Origin: a virus
Direction: 5' to 3' (one strand)
Virus record (IMG/VR): IMGVR_UViG_3300018428_000136
Span: 1-27,324 of that record
DNA: 27,324 nucleotides
A program made the translations under genes and the position numbers. The notes beneath the pieces were generated by a model that ran no database searches, had not been told where the DNA came from, and was given only the letters and a program-made list of their open reading frames with translations. The first letter of the stretch is position 1. Every line of letters starts with the position of its first letter. This document shows, piece by piece, positions 1 through 8,686 of the stretch.

Positions 1-3000
1 ATCACCCTTGCGTACAACACCTGTTACTTGTACAGGAACTCTACCTTGTAATGCTATTGCTACTACATGGTCACCTTCTAAATTTTTATTCATTAAGTAT
101 GCAGGATCAGTTGAAACAACTCCTGCTACTCTTGGATCTTTCATCATTACGTTTGCTGTAACTTCTTGTTCACCGCCAAACACTACTACTGTGCCTGGCT
201 CATAACTTTCATCTGCCAAATATTTCTCTGCCAAGTCAGCAAATTCAGCCGCTGATGCTGTACCTTCAAATCTAACAGCATGAACATTGTTATATCTATT
301 AGTTGACTCACCTATATCATAAGTGGCATCATTTATTACATTTGTTCCTTGTCCGTCTGTACCGTTTGTAGGAACTATGTTTCTTGAACCAAACACACCT
401 TGCATAAACGAATCATCTGCAATACCATTTCTTCTTAGGAATGTATTGTTAACGGAAGTATTTCCCGAACTCACTAAAACATTTGCTGAAAGTGTTGCGT
501 TTGCATCACCGCTCCAACTTACACTTCCTGATAAATCACCTGCCAGTGTAAGTGTTCTTGCAGTTGTCCATCTATCAGCACTACCATGAAATCTTGAACC
601 ATCTCCGCCCCCACCTTGGCTATCTGCTGTGATTAAAGGTTGATTAGTAATACCTTTGACAGTCATTAATTCTAATCTAGAATATACATTACCGTCATTA
701 GTTCCGCTGTGTGCTGTAAATGCCGTTGTGTCAACTCCATTTGTTAACCCAGAGTCTACATAAAATTCAAAACTACTTGCTGTTAGTCCGCTGATATAAC
801 CAACTGTGCCATTTAGTTGACTCATTGATGCTACACCGTCAATTCTAACTTGATCACCATTTGTTAAATTATTTGTACCACCTAATACAGTGAAACTTAC
901 AACAGCCGGATCTGCCTGTGTAACATTTGTTATTTGTAGTGTAACACCAAGTCTTGGACTAATATTATCTGTTACAATATTTTTTATAAAACCTTCATTG
1001 TATCTAGCACTTGCTTGACCTAGGTCAAATGTATCATCTGAACTTGGTCTTACGTTTTGTGTTTGTAGAGTACCAATCATAGTACCACCTGACTTAACAA
1101 GTGCACCGTTTGTATCTAAAACGTTTTCTGTAATATATGCTTCAACACTGTTATCAAAATCAATCAATGCTCTTGTCTGCGAAGCAGTAAGTGCCACCAC
1201 AGCATTTTCACTGGATTGATTGTTACCTAAAATACTGTTACCTGTAATAAATTCCATTTTACTTAATGTAACACCATCATTTGGATTTGATATGCTAGGT
1301 GCTTTTAATTCAATCCAACCATCGGTATCTGCAAATTCTGTGCTGTGGAAAGCCGCAACACCTAAATCTGCCTGTGTAATACCAGTTGCATTTGCTCTAG
1401 TAGTTGCGGCATTTAAATTTAATTTACTTTGATCAATTGCCGCCGCCGCACTTACATCTGTATTTTTAACAGCACCATTGGCTAATTGAATATTAATTTG
1501 GTTGTTTAATCTTGTAATTCTTACATCAGAACCTGTTCCTGTTGGTTCACCAAATGTTGGACTACCACCTGTTGTGTCTGTAGTGGTATCTAATGCAACA
1601 TTAACTGCACCTTGAATTGCGTTTCCTAATCCGTCTGTATGATTAGTACCACTGAACATTAACAAGTCTGTGTCATTTGGATTACCTGTTACGGTAACGC
1701 CTTCTAGTCCACCTATTCTATTTTGTTCATCTACATATTGTTTGTTTACAGCATCAGTACCATCAAATGGATCCCTTAAAGATTTGATTCTGTTACCGTT
1801 CATGTCAATTGCACCAGTATCTGCGGAACTGTCATTTAACATTGTAAATGCTTTGACATCTGTTCTTACAGAATCTGTTGTGCTACCTCTAAATACATTA
1901 TCTGCATAAAGTTTGTTGACACCGTCATCGTCACCAGCACCACTCATTGAAATATTTGTAATTAGGTTAGTACCCATATTGAGTTCACCATACATTCTAT
2001 TCCAAGTTAAATTACTTGCGTTGTATCCTGCTCTACTCAATAATCCGAAGTTACCTCCTGCCTGAGAACCTGTTGTAGTCCATTCAGGGAAAGTAGTACC
2101 ATCTTCATGTTGTCCAATTACTGCACTGTTTAGATAAGTTACTGAACTTGCTTCTGTAGGAACAGCATCATCTGATTTACCAAGCATCTTGTCATCAGTG
2201 CTAAATTCATTAATAACTGTACCTTTTGTAAATCCTAAACCATCTACGTTTGTAAGTGAAATATTTGCGTTAAGTTCAACAGAACCATCACCTTGGTTAA
2301 CACGGAAGAACTTACCAACTCTAAAGTTACCATCTTGGTCTGTACTTGCATAGAATACTCTACCAGCACCTACTTCAACTGCTTCACTGGCTTGGTCCGC
2401 CGCGAAGTCTGGTCTACCTGTTGGGTTACCAAACACGTTGTTTGGATAGTTTGAATCAACATAGTTACCCCAACCTATGTTTAGGAAGTCGTGTCCAGTT
2501 GCTCTAAGGGTTGAAATTTTTGTTGTTACTTTTACAGTGTCTCCGTTAAATCTATCTGCTGGAAACTGCAAGTCCAAACTCATTAATTGATAATCAATGT
2601 TTGGATCACCTATTTCATTTGTTACTAATCTTTCCACACCTAAAATTCTAAACACAGATTGATCACCTGTAGCAAAAATTAATGCAGAACTAGGTAATAC
2701 TCTTGGAGTATCTTTTAGATTTCTAACTGTAATTTTTTTACCAATGGTAATTGTAAATCTACTTCCATCTGCAATCACTGTGCCAACACCAAGTGCAAGT
2801 GCAGAACCAAGTTTTAATTTTGCTCTACCACCACCTTTAGCAGTTGCACCAGATCCGCTATAACTTGGATTTCCTTTTGCAGTTGTATCAAGGAATGTTG
2901 TTAATGCTACATTAGTTGCTAGTTTAAAACTAGTAGCATCAACTAATTTTACATAGTAGATACCATCTACTCCTGTCATGCCATTAGCATCAGCACCTGC

Positions 3001-6000
3001 TATGAATACCATAGCACCTTCTCTGTAGTAGTGACTGCCATTTGTAGTAACCACCGCTTCTGCGGCAATTGAAATACCTGTTATGTTTACAGTAACATCT
3101 TCTAATTCATCTACTTCATAGTTTGTGCTATCGTTATTTGAACTGTACTGTGTTAATTTAAATTTACTATTTTCAATTGGTCTATAGTCGAACTCTCTAA
3201 TTTCTAAATCAGTTGCACCTGTATTTGCTTCTTGTCCTGTAGGATTGTGTATCGTAACGTCCTGTGAAAAATCTCTTCTGGAACTGTCTGATTCTACTAG
3301 AGCATTAAGTTCTCTGAAGAAAATCTGTCCTGCTTGAATATTTTCATTTGGATCTGAACCTTCTGCCTTAAGTGCAATTCGTCCATAACCATTGGAGCCG
3401 TTAAGTGATCTAATCTGTCCACCATTTCTTGCCCAATACGCCGTGTCACAGTAGTACGTGAACACAGACACTGTTTCAATAAGTCCGTTGTTAGTTGCTA
3501 CTAGTCCATAACCATCTGAGTTGATTTGAGTGTAGTCATTTGATGTCATTGACTTATTACCAGCAGTCTCAACTCTAATTTCTTCGTTTTGTGGAATATT
3601 GCCATTAGGTAAAGCATTGGTATCAGTAACAATTGATGTTGTGCTTGATAGTGTTAATGTTTGTTTAAATGTAGTTGGAGTATTTCCTAAACCATCATCT
3701 ACTGGAGCAGTTGCACCAATAATTCTATAAGTTTTCTTTTCTACGGCACCTGATCCTTGATATAGGAACGTTGTTGGCAATTGAACTTCTCTAGTCAAGC
3801 CACTTAATGTAATACTTGTTCCAGTTGCAGGATTATCTACTACGGTACCATACTGCACACCAGCATTACCGTCAACTAACTGACCACCACCGCCTTGTCC
3901 TGAGAAAGAACTACAAGTTTGTACGTAAGGTGATTTGGTTAAAATTTGTCCTTCATGGTCAAGTACCATACAGAAACCTTGATGTCTTCTCATTGTAATG
4001 TTTCTTAAAATACAAGCATTGTTTACAAGGAAGAAGTCCAAGTGTTGGTTTAATAATTTTAGTTCAACAACCGTGTTGTTTGGTATATCGTGTTGAAGAG
4101 TAGTTGCAGTAGTTAAGTTTATGTCACTGTATAAAGATAAGTCTGCTCTTGTAAAGTCTTCCTGTCCAGCAGGATCAAAACTTACTTCTTTAACATAGTA
4201 GGTTACACCGTTAAATGTAAAATACTGTCCATATTTTGGATAGTATACTAAATCTTTTAATCTAATTTGAGCCGCACCAGTTTGGTTTACACCGCCAACT
4301 GTGTCTGCTCTTGAATATTGTGAGTCATAGTGATTTCTAAATCTTGCCGCTTTTGGAGTACCTGTACCATCAAAACGTTTTAGGTCACCTCTTTCAAAAG
4401 TTTGAATTATGTTTCTTTGTGTTGGTCTTACACCTACTTTGGCTTGAATTATCACACGTCTAAATTCATCACCTTTCAATGATACGTTTTCAGGCAATGT
4501 AATACCTAAGTATTCTTCATATAAACCTGATTCAACATGAATAGTAACTTCTTTATCAGGTATATTTTGTTCTCTACCTTCGCCGCCTGTTTTTGCAGGA
4601 AGCACACCAAGTCCGTTGCTGATAACATTGGTTACGATATCCATTAACGTTGTTATTCTAGCCGCCGCACCTGTTTCTGCAATTATAGTTGTATCAATAA
4701 ACTGTGATGCTGTTGTTTGTAAACTTCCTGTATATGCAGTGTTTGTTAAAATATTTGTAAGGATCAAACCTTTTGCAAAGTTAATCGCGGCTACTGTCTC
4801 GTTTTGCTGTCCAGCAACTCTAGATGTAGCACCGTTCCAATAACTTGCCGCCGCATCTACAGTTTTACTATTTCCGCCATATGTTAAATCAAAACTTACA
4901 GCATCTATAATCAAACCAATATCTCTAAAACATTTATCTTCCTGATATCTAAATGTCGTAGCAAAGTCGTCTGTGTTATCACCGTCGGCAATTTCTGCAT
5001 TTATGAATGCAATAGTTTCATGTTGTACAAATGATCTGTTTTCAACAAATAATTTATTTGCTAAAACATTTGTTGTATCTTCAGTTCCGTCTGCCGCCAA
5101 GTTGACTGTGTATGGTCCAGGTTTTTTGCCTGGAACTTTGAATACAATGTCTACCTTAGGATATATATGAGCACCTGATGAACAAGTATATCTAATGTTT
5201 CTTATTTCAACTTTATCACCAGCAGTAAGTCCGTGTGCTCTATCTACTGTAACTGTTAAAACACCGGTAACATTATTCCATGGAGCATTAGTAATAAAGA
5301 AAGTATCGTCACCTTTAATAATTATACCACCGCTGTCGTATGTGTGTACATCGGTGTGTGTTCCTAACTGTATTTGAAATGTATCAGATGTTAGTCCTGC
5401 TCCAAGCACTGTGTACTCTACGTTATTTCCAAGTAATCCTTGATCACGTAAAACAATATCACCTTTTACAATTCTTTCAGCATAGAAAGCCGCTTCACGT
5501 ATAGTGTTAAATGAGTATGCTAGACTTCTACCAACCTGTGTTTGATCAACACCAGCGGCTACCATTTGTGCTTCTGTTCTACCGTTGGTACTTACAAATA
5601 AATTTTCTTTTGATGTAAATGAATTATTATCTACGTATGCTTTAGTTGCCGCTTGTAAACCGCTATCAGCAAATGCAGGTGTTTCAGAAAGAATTAGCGG
5701 ACCGGTCATTGTTTCACCAGCAATTCTAACTTTAGTGTCTGCGTATGATTTGTTTACTGCTTCGTCAGGATCATTAGGTACTCTAGGACTTCCACCGTTT
5801 TGTAATCTAAGCACTCCTGTTGCTGTATCTCCTGCAACATCTAAGAAAGTGTTATCCGCGTATTCTTTGTTTACAGCATCTTGAGGTTTAACAGGTGTTC
5901 CTAAGTTTTCTATTAAAAATGTTTGTGCATTTAAATCACCACCAAGTTCTGGTGTTGTATCTAATCTAATTTCTGTTCCAGTTGTTCTAAGTGTTAATTT

Positions 6001-6270
6001 TGTAGGATCACTTGAAAAGTCAACAGCAATTCCAACACCTTCTAGTGTTCTACTTGCAACAGCATCGCCCGCCGTATTAGTTGTTAAAATTTGATTGGCA
6101 GTAATTGTAGATGGAGTATCATCAAGATTTACAAATTTTAGTCCGCCACTTAATCCTAAAGAAGCATAAATTTCTGTAAAGTTTTGATTTACTTTGCTAA
6201 ATGCACCTCTGATACTATCACCAGTTGCGTCATTACCTGTTGTTCCAATGTTAATTACTTTACGTGCCAT
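1..6270 (-). CDS. Giant tail-fibre/structural protein, 3' end outside window
   Basis: An uninterrupted minus-strand frame of 2090 codons starts at an ATG at 6270 and has no stop before the window edge, so the C-terminus is missing. The N-terminus (MARKVINIGTTG, then a SIRGAFSKVNQNFTEIY segment) is the typical start of large structural proteins of marine T4-like phages. Tail-fibre repeats of the form D/E-A/G-VNKxYAD/VD occur near residues 131-139, 170-178, 1449-1457 and 1506-1514. Much of the rest is Thr/Asn/Gly-rich beta-type sequence. From about residue 1996 (ADLAEKY, then YEPGTVVVFGG) it resembles the C-terminal region of phage tail proteins that carry a self-processing chaperone-type domain (Peptidase_G2-like). 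That last point is from memory of the family. It begins 3 nt after the Fe-S carrier gene. Likely a long fibre or baseplate-associated fibre; host receptor binding is inferred. Confidence 0.9.
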   Translation of the reverse strand, partial: MARKVINIGTTGNDATGDSIRGAFSKVNQNFTEIYASLGLSGGLKFVNLDDTPSTITANQILTTNTAGDAVASRTLEGVGIAVDFSSDPTKLTLRTTGTEIRLDTTPELGGDLNAQTFLIENLGTPVKPQDAVNKEYADNTFLDVAGDTATGVLRLQNGGSPRVPNDPDEAVNKSYADTKVRIAGETMTGPLILSETPAFADSGLQAATKAYVDNNSFTSKENLFVSTNGRTEAQMVAAGVDQTQVGRSLAYSFNTIREAAFYAERIVKGDIVLRDQGLLGNNVEYTVLGAGLTSDTFQIQLGTHTDVHTYDSGGIIIKGDDTFFITNAPWNNVTGVLTVTVDRAHGLTAGDKVEIRNIRYTCSSGAHIYPKVDIVFKVPGKKPGPYTVNLAADGTEDTTNVLANKLFVENRSFVQHETIAFINAEIADGDNTDDFATTFRYQEDKCFRDIGLIIDAVSFDLTYGGNSKTVDAAASYWNGATSRVAGQQNETVAAINFAKGLILTNILTNTAYTGSLQTTASQFIDTTIIAETGAAARITTLMDIVTNVISNGLGVLPAKTGGEGREQNIPDKEVTIHVESGLYEEYLGITLPENVSLKGDEFRRVIIQAKVGVRPTQRNIIQTFERGDLKRFDGTGTPKAARFRNHYDSQYSRADTVGGVNQTGAAQIRLKDLVYYPKYGQYFTFNGVTYYVKEVSFDPAGQEDFTRADLSLYSDINLTTATTLQHDIPNNTVVELKLLNQHLDFFLVNNACILRNITMRRHQGFCMVLDHEGQILTKSPYVQTCSSFSGQGGGGQLVDGNAGVQYGTVVDNPATGTSITLSGLTREVQLPTTFLYQGSGAVEKKTYRIIGATAPVDDGLGNTPTTFKQTLTLSSTTSIVTDTNALPNGNIPQNEEIRVETAGNKSMTSNDYTQINSDGYGLVATNNGLIETVSVFTYYCDTAYWARNGGQIRSLNGSNGYGRIALKAEGSDPNENIQAGQIFFRELNALVESDSSRRDFSQDVTIHNPTGQEANTGATDLEIREFDYRPIENSKFKLTQYSSNNDSTNYEVDELEDVTVNITGISIAAEAVVTTNGSHYYREGAMVFIAGADANGMTGVDGIYYVKLVDATSFKLATNVALTTFLDTTAKGNPSYSGSGATAKGGGRAKLKLGSALALGVGTVIADGSRFTITIGKKITVRNLKDTPRVLPSSALIFATGDQSVFRILGVERLVTNEIGDPNIDYQLMSLDLQFPADRFNGDTVKVTTKISTLRATGHDFLNIGWGNYVDSNYPNNVFGNPTGRPDFAADQASEAVEVGAGRVFYASTDQDGNFRVGKFFRVNQGDGSVELNANISLTNVDGLGFTKGTVINEFSTDDKMLGKSDDAVPTEASSVTYLNSAVIGQHEDGTTFPEWTTTGSQAGGNFGLLSRAGYNASNLTWNRMYGELNMGTNLITNISMSGAGDDDGVNKLYADNVFRGSTTDSVRTDVKAFTMLNDSSADTGAIDMNGNRIKSLRDPFDGTDAVNKQYVDEQNRIGGLEGVTVTGNPNDTDLLMFSGTNHTDGLGNAIQGAVNVALDTTTDTTGGSPTFGEPTGTGSDVRITRLNNQINIQLANGAVKNTDVSAAAAIDQSKLNLNAATTRANATGITQADLGVAAFHSTEFADTDGWIELKAPSISNPNDGVTLSKMEFITGNSILGNNQSSENAVVALTASQTRALIDFDNSVEAYITENVLDTNGALVKSGGTMIGTLQTQNVRPSSDDTFDLGQASARYNEGFIKNIVTDNISPRLGVTLQITNVTQADPAVVSFTVLGGTNNLTNGDQVRIDGVASMSQLNGTVGYISGLTASSFEFYVDSGLTNGVDTTAFTAHSGTNDGNVYSRLELMTVKGITNQPLITADSQGGGGDGSRFHGSADRWTTARTLTLAGDLSGSVSWSGDANATLSANVLVSSGNTSVNNTFLRRNGIADDSFMQGVFGSRNIVPTNGTDGQGTNVINDATYDIGESTNRYNNVHAVRFEGTASAAEFADLAEKYLADESYEPGTVVVFGGEQEVTANVMMKDPRVAGVVSTDPAYLMNKNLEGDHVVAIALQGRVPVQVTGVVRKGD

Positions 6271-6273
6271 TTA

Positions 6274-6612
6274 CTAAACTCCAAAACTTTCGCCACAACC
6301 GCATGAACTTGTTGCGTTAGGATTTACTATGCTCATGTAAGATCCAAATACTTCTTCTTTGTAATCAATTGTAGTACCCATTACATACATTAACCCAACT
6401 CCATCAATAGCAAATTTGCCATTTTTCAATTCAATAAGTTCATCGTTTGCATCTATATTATCTACAGCATTCCATTCGTATTGAAAACCAGCACATCCAC
6501 CGCCTTTAACACTTAATTTAACATACTGTTTTTTCTGTTTTTCTAGTATGCCTTCCATGTGTTTTTTGGCAGATTCTGTTACATTTACTACACTCATATC
6601 AATATTTAGCAT
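6274..6612 (-). CDS. A-type iron-sulfur cluster carrier (IscA/ErpA/HesB family)
   Basis: A 112-residue protein of usual length for A-type carriers. It has the three family cysteines: C40 in a GGGCAGFQY context and C104/C106 in a C-terminal SSCGCGESF motif. These bind an Fe-S cluster or iron and pass it to apo-enzymes in the cytoplasm. The gene lies directly upstream of the giant tail gene (3 nt gap) and probably shares its transcript. An internal Met6 (MSVVNVTESA) aligns better with usual family starts; neither start has a strong Shine-Dalgarno, so 6612 is kept as the longest form. A-type carriers are known in marine phage genomes, where their clients are unknown. Here the iron enzymes nearby (two 2OG oxygenases) do not use Fe-S clusters, so the client probably lies outside the window. 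Confidence 0.93.
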   Translation of the reverse strand: MLNIDMSVVNVTESAKKHMEGILEKQKKQYVKLSVKGGGCAGFQYEWNAVDNIDANDELIELKNGKFAIDGVGLMYVMGTTIDYKEEVFGSYMSIVNPNATSSCGCGESFGV

Positions 6613-6635
6613 AGACTTCTACAATCCGAATGTAA

Positions 6636-6938
6636 ATGGTAAATATGAATATGTACGTAAGAACGGATATAACAACTAAATCTTATATGCGTAAAAGCCG
6701 TAAAGGAAAGTTTCACCCATATACTCGTAAGAAGCAAATAGCAGTGTTTAGTTGTGATAATTGTAATGAATTGTTTACACGTGACAAGGGTGTCGTAGAT
6801 CCTAGGCGTTTATCCAACAACTATTTCCATGTTTGTCCTAAGTGTGATCCTAAAAGATTTGCACAGAAAAAAGGTGTTGAAAAACGCCTAGTATGGAATC
6901 TAAACGCATCAAGCGGTTTAGATATCAGTAAGATTTAA
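6636..6938 (+). CDS. Small zinc-ribbon protein
   Basis: A 100-residue, very basic protein on the opposite strand to its neighbours. Two CxxC pairs, CDNC (about residues 40-43) and CPKC (about 67-70), about 23 residues apart, form a probable zinc ribbon. The N-terminus is rich in Lys/Arg (RKSRKGKFHPYTRKK), as in nucleic-acid-binding proteins. Between the pairs is a conserved-looking DPRRLSNNYFHVC segment. It diverges from the Fe-S carrier gene with only 23 nt between starts, so its promoter must lie within that gene. Met4 and Met6 are alternative starts; none has a clear Shine-Dalgarno. Small proteins of this layout are common in marine phages and some resemble the ribbon of homing endonucleases, but no catalytic motif is visible. 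Function unknown; DNA or RNA binding inferred. Confidence 0.8.
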   Translation: MVNMNMYVRTDITTKSYMRKSRKGKFHPYTRKKQIAVFSCDNCNELFTRDKGVVDPRRLSNNYFHVCPKCDPKRFAQKKGVEKRLVWNLNASSGLDISKI

Positions 6939-7115
6939 TTATTTTCCTGGCTTCCAGATAGTCCAAGCACCGTAGGCAATTGCCGCGTATGCTAAAATAC
7001 CTGCTAGAGGTTTAGCAATCAGTACAACAATACCTAATGCAATTAGAGCCGCACCATCCCAAGAAGTTCTTTCTTTGAAACGATTGCTTACCCAACCTTT
7101 AAATTTATCTAACAT
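6939..7115 (-). CDS. Small membrane protein, 58 aa
   Basis: A short frame with a strong Shine-Dalgarno (AAGGAGGAG, about 4 nt before the ATG) that overlaps the end of the superoxide dismutase gene; the two genes are 1 nt apart. The protein starts MLDKFKGWVSNRF, a basic amphipathic stretch, and then has a hydrophobic segment of about 30 residues (roughly 21-52, GAALIALGIVVLIAKPLAG and following) that could span the membrane once or twice. It ends WTIWKPGK. It meets the plus-strand zinc-ribbon gene tail to tail with no gap. The RBS, tight spacing and uniform composition support a real gene. Function is unknown; a small holin-like or inner-membrane role is possible but not shown. Confidence 0.8.
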   Translation of the reverse strand: MLDKFKGWVSNRFKERTSWDGAALIALGIVVLIAKPLAGILAYAAIAYGAWTIWKPGK

Positions 7116-7116
7116 T

Positions 7117-7671
7117 TTACTCCTCCTTTTTTAGAGTTATAACACCACAGGCAAGTCTATCACCTGCGTTTCCTGTTTTTAGACTTTCAGCATCTCCGCC
7201 TTGGCCTAAATCGTCTTGGTCTTTGTGTATTACCACAGCACGACCAACAACAGATCTTTCTCCTAGCAAATCCACTCTTTTCGCAACAATAGTGAAATCG
7301 GCTACACCGTTTGTTCCCGCTACGACATTTCCTAAATCTCCTACGTGACCTTTTTTAAGATCTCCGTGATCAACACCGTCTGGATTATAATGTGCACCAG
7401 CACTGTCGCAACCATCTGATAAATCACCATACTTATGTATATGAAAACCGTGTTCGCCAGGTTCAAGTCCTTGTATTCTACCAACTATTAAAGTAGGCTG
7501 TCCAGCACTTTGTTTAAAAATAATTGTACCTTTGACGCTGTCTGAATGTTCTAAGACGCTGACTGCTGTCACTGTTTCATTTGCTTCAGATAATCTATTG
7601 ATATCTTCGCAATGGCACTTTGTTGATTTAGTGCGTGGACATTCTGAGATATATAATTCATTTAGTCTCAT
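7117..7671 (-). CDS. sodC: Cu/Zn superoxide dismutase with Cys-containing N-terminal extension
   Basis: Converts superoxide to hydrogen peroxide and oxygen. All metal ligands of the Cu/Zn family are present: H77 and H79 (GFHIH), H94 (GAHYNP), H102, H109, D112 (GHVGDLGN) and H149 (VVIHKDQDDLGQGG). The structural disulfide pair is C88/C175 and the active-site arginine is R172 (DRLACGVI). The catalytic domain is full length (about residues 36-182). There is no signal peptide. Instead a 35-residue extension carries C11, C19 and C21 (C-x7-C-H-C), which could bind metal, perhaps as a copper-delivery or anchoring motif; this is inference. Most bacterial SodC proteins are periplasmic, so a leaderless form suggests action in the host cytoplasm or packaging in the virion. 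The gene overlaps uvsE by 14 nt. Confidence 0.95.
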   Translation of the reverse strand: MRLNELYISECPRTKSTKCHCEDINRLSEANETVTAVSVLEHSDSVKGTIIFKQSAGQPTLIVGRIQGLEPGEHGFHIHKYGDLSDGCDSAGAHYNPDGVDHGDLKKGHVGDLGNVVAGTNGVADFTIVAKRVDLLGERSVVGRAVVIHKDQDDLGQGGDAESLKTGNAGDRLACGVITLKKEE

Positions 7672-8686
7672 GATAATATTTATGCAAACTATGACTGGCT
7701 AAATTCTTTGCTTTAGATTCTACCATAATGTCTGCATGGTCCCAAAAGGACAATGCCCAGTCATTCACAGCATTATTCCACATATAATCACTATGAGCAC
7801 GAAGTTTTGCTTTTTTAAAATTCTGTTCAAGTAATGTGTTCATTACAGGTTTTTTATCTACAGGATGATCTATAAGTATATCTTCACGTGAAACAGAATA
7901 ATGTATAACAGGCCTTACACCACGCCAACTGTCTACTATGCGAGAAAATCTATCGTCGGTGGTGCTGATATATTCACCTGTTTTGACCCAGTGATGGTGT
8001 ATGTCAAGTACGAGTGCGACGTCCCTACATAATTCAATACTTGCTTCAATCCCCCACGACATTTCGTCATTTTCAATTGTAATAATGTTTCTCGCTTCTT
8101 GAGATAATCTTGGCAGGACGGCTTGTATACCGGCTGGACCTTTGCGACCTGCGATGTGTACGTTGCATTTAAAATCTTGGAATTGTTTACCGTATCCCAT
8201 CCACCTTGCGACATCAACATGATATTCAAACTCCTCTATACTTCTTTCTACAATATTGGGGTTGTCAGATGCAAGAACAGTAAACTGACCAGGATGAAAA
8301 GAAAGCCTAACATCCAACTTTCTCGCAAGGTCACCGACTGGCCCAAGATGCTTTTCACAATACTCTCTGACATCATTTTTACGCCAAAAGTAACTCCAAG
8401 TAGGCTCAGTATAAACAGGAAGAACATCACTGCCGAGCCTAACCATTCGTAACTCATTATCTAAACCTCCAACATATTCAATTAAATTTTTAAACGATCG
8501 AATATTATGTTCCATAATATCCCATAGTCTTTGTTCTGCGACTTCTTTAGTTTGCCTGTTCAACCAAGCAACTGTTGTGCTACGAGTATTTAGTGGACGT
8601 TGAATTTCTTCTAATAACTTTTTCTTTTGTGATTGATCAGGGTGCATATACTTACAAGCAAACCCTATTCTTTTATGTGAAGTCAT
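7658..8686 (-). CDS. uvsE: UV DNA damage endonuclease (UvsE/UVDE)
   Basis: A 342-residue TIM-barrel endonuclease that nicks DNA 5' of UV photoproducts and other lesions, starting an alternative excision repair pathway. Family motifs are present in order: N-terminal RIGFA, LSFHPGQFTVL (H131), NVHIAG (H177), TIENDE (E205), VLDIHHH (D228, H230, H231), IHYS (H262), RAHSDYMW (H298) and a C-terminal MVESKAKN (E323). These correspond to the metal-binding residues of the family. Length is normal. It overlaps the upstream HAD gene and the downstream sodC by 14 nt each, so translation is probably coupled. A near-consensus promoter lies about 40 nt upstream within the HAD gene. Photoproduct repair makes sense for a virus of sunlit surface water. 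Confidence 0.95.
   Translation of the reverse strand: MTSHKRIGFACKYMHPDQSQKKKLLEEIQRPLNTRSTTVAWLNRQTKEVAEQRLWDIMEHNIRSFKNLIEYVGGLDNELRMVRLGSDVLPVYTEPTWSYFWRKNDVREYCEKHLGPVGDLARKLDVRLSFHPGQFTVLASDNPNIVERSIEEFEYHVDVARWMGYGKQFQDFKCNVHIAGRKGPAGIQAVLPRLSQEARNIITIENDEMSWGIEASIELCRDVALVLDIHHHWVKTGEYISTTDDRFSRIVDSWRGVRPVIHYSVSREDILIDHPVDKKPVMNTLLEQNFKKAKLRAHSDYMWNNAVNDWALSFWDHADIMVESKAKNLASHSLHKYYHETK
7677..7684 (-). promoter_or_regulatory. Possible T4-like late promoter motif before sodC
   Basis: CATAAATA, one mismatch from the T4 late consensus TATAAATA, lies 6 nt before the sodC start but within the last codons of uvsE. A transcript from it would be almost leaderless, so it may be chance in coding sequence. 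Confidence 0.25.

Noticed and set aside
1220-5884. Several plus-strand frames of 60-100 residues opposite the giant tail gene
   Set aside because: They are antisense to a continuous 2090-codon frame, have no Shine-Dalgarno and show no family motif.
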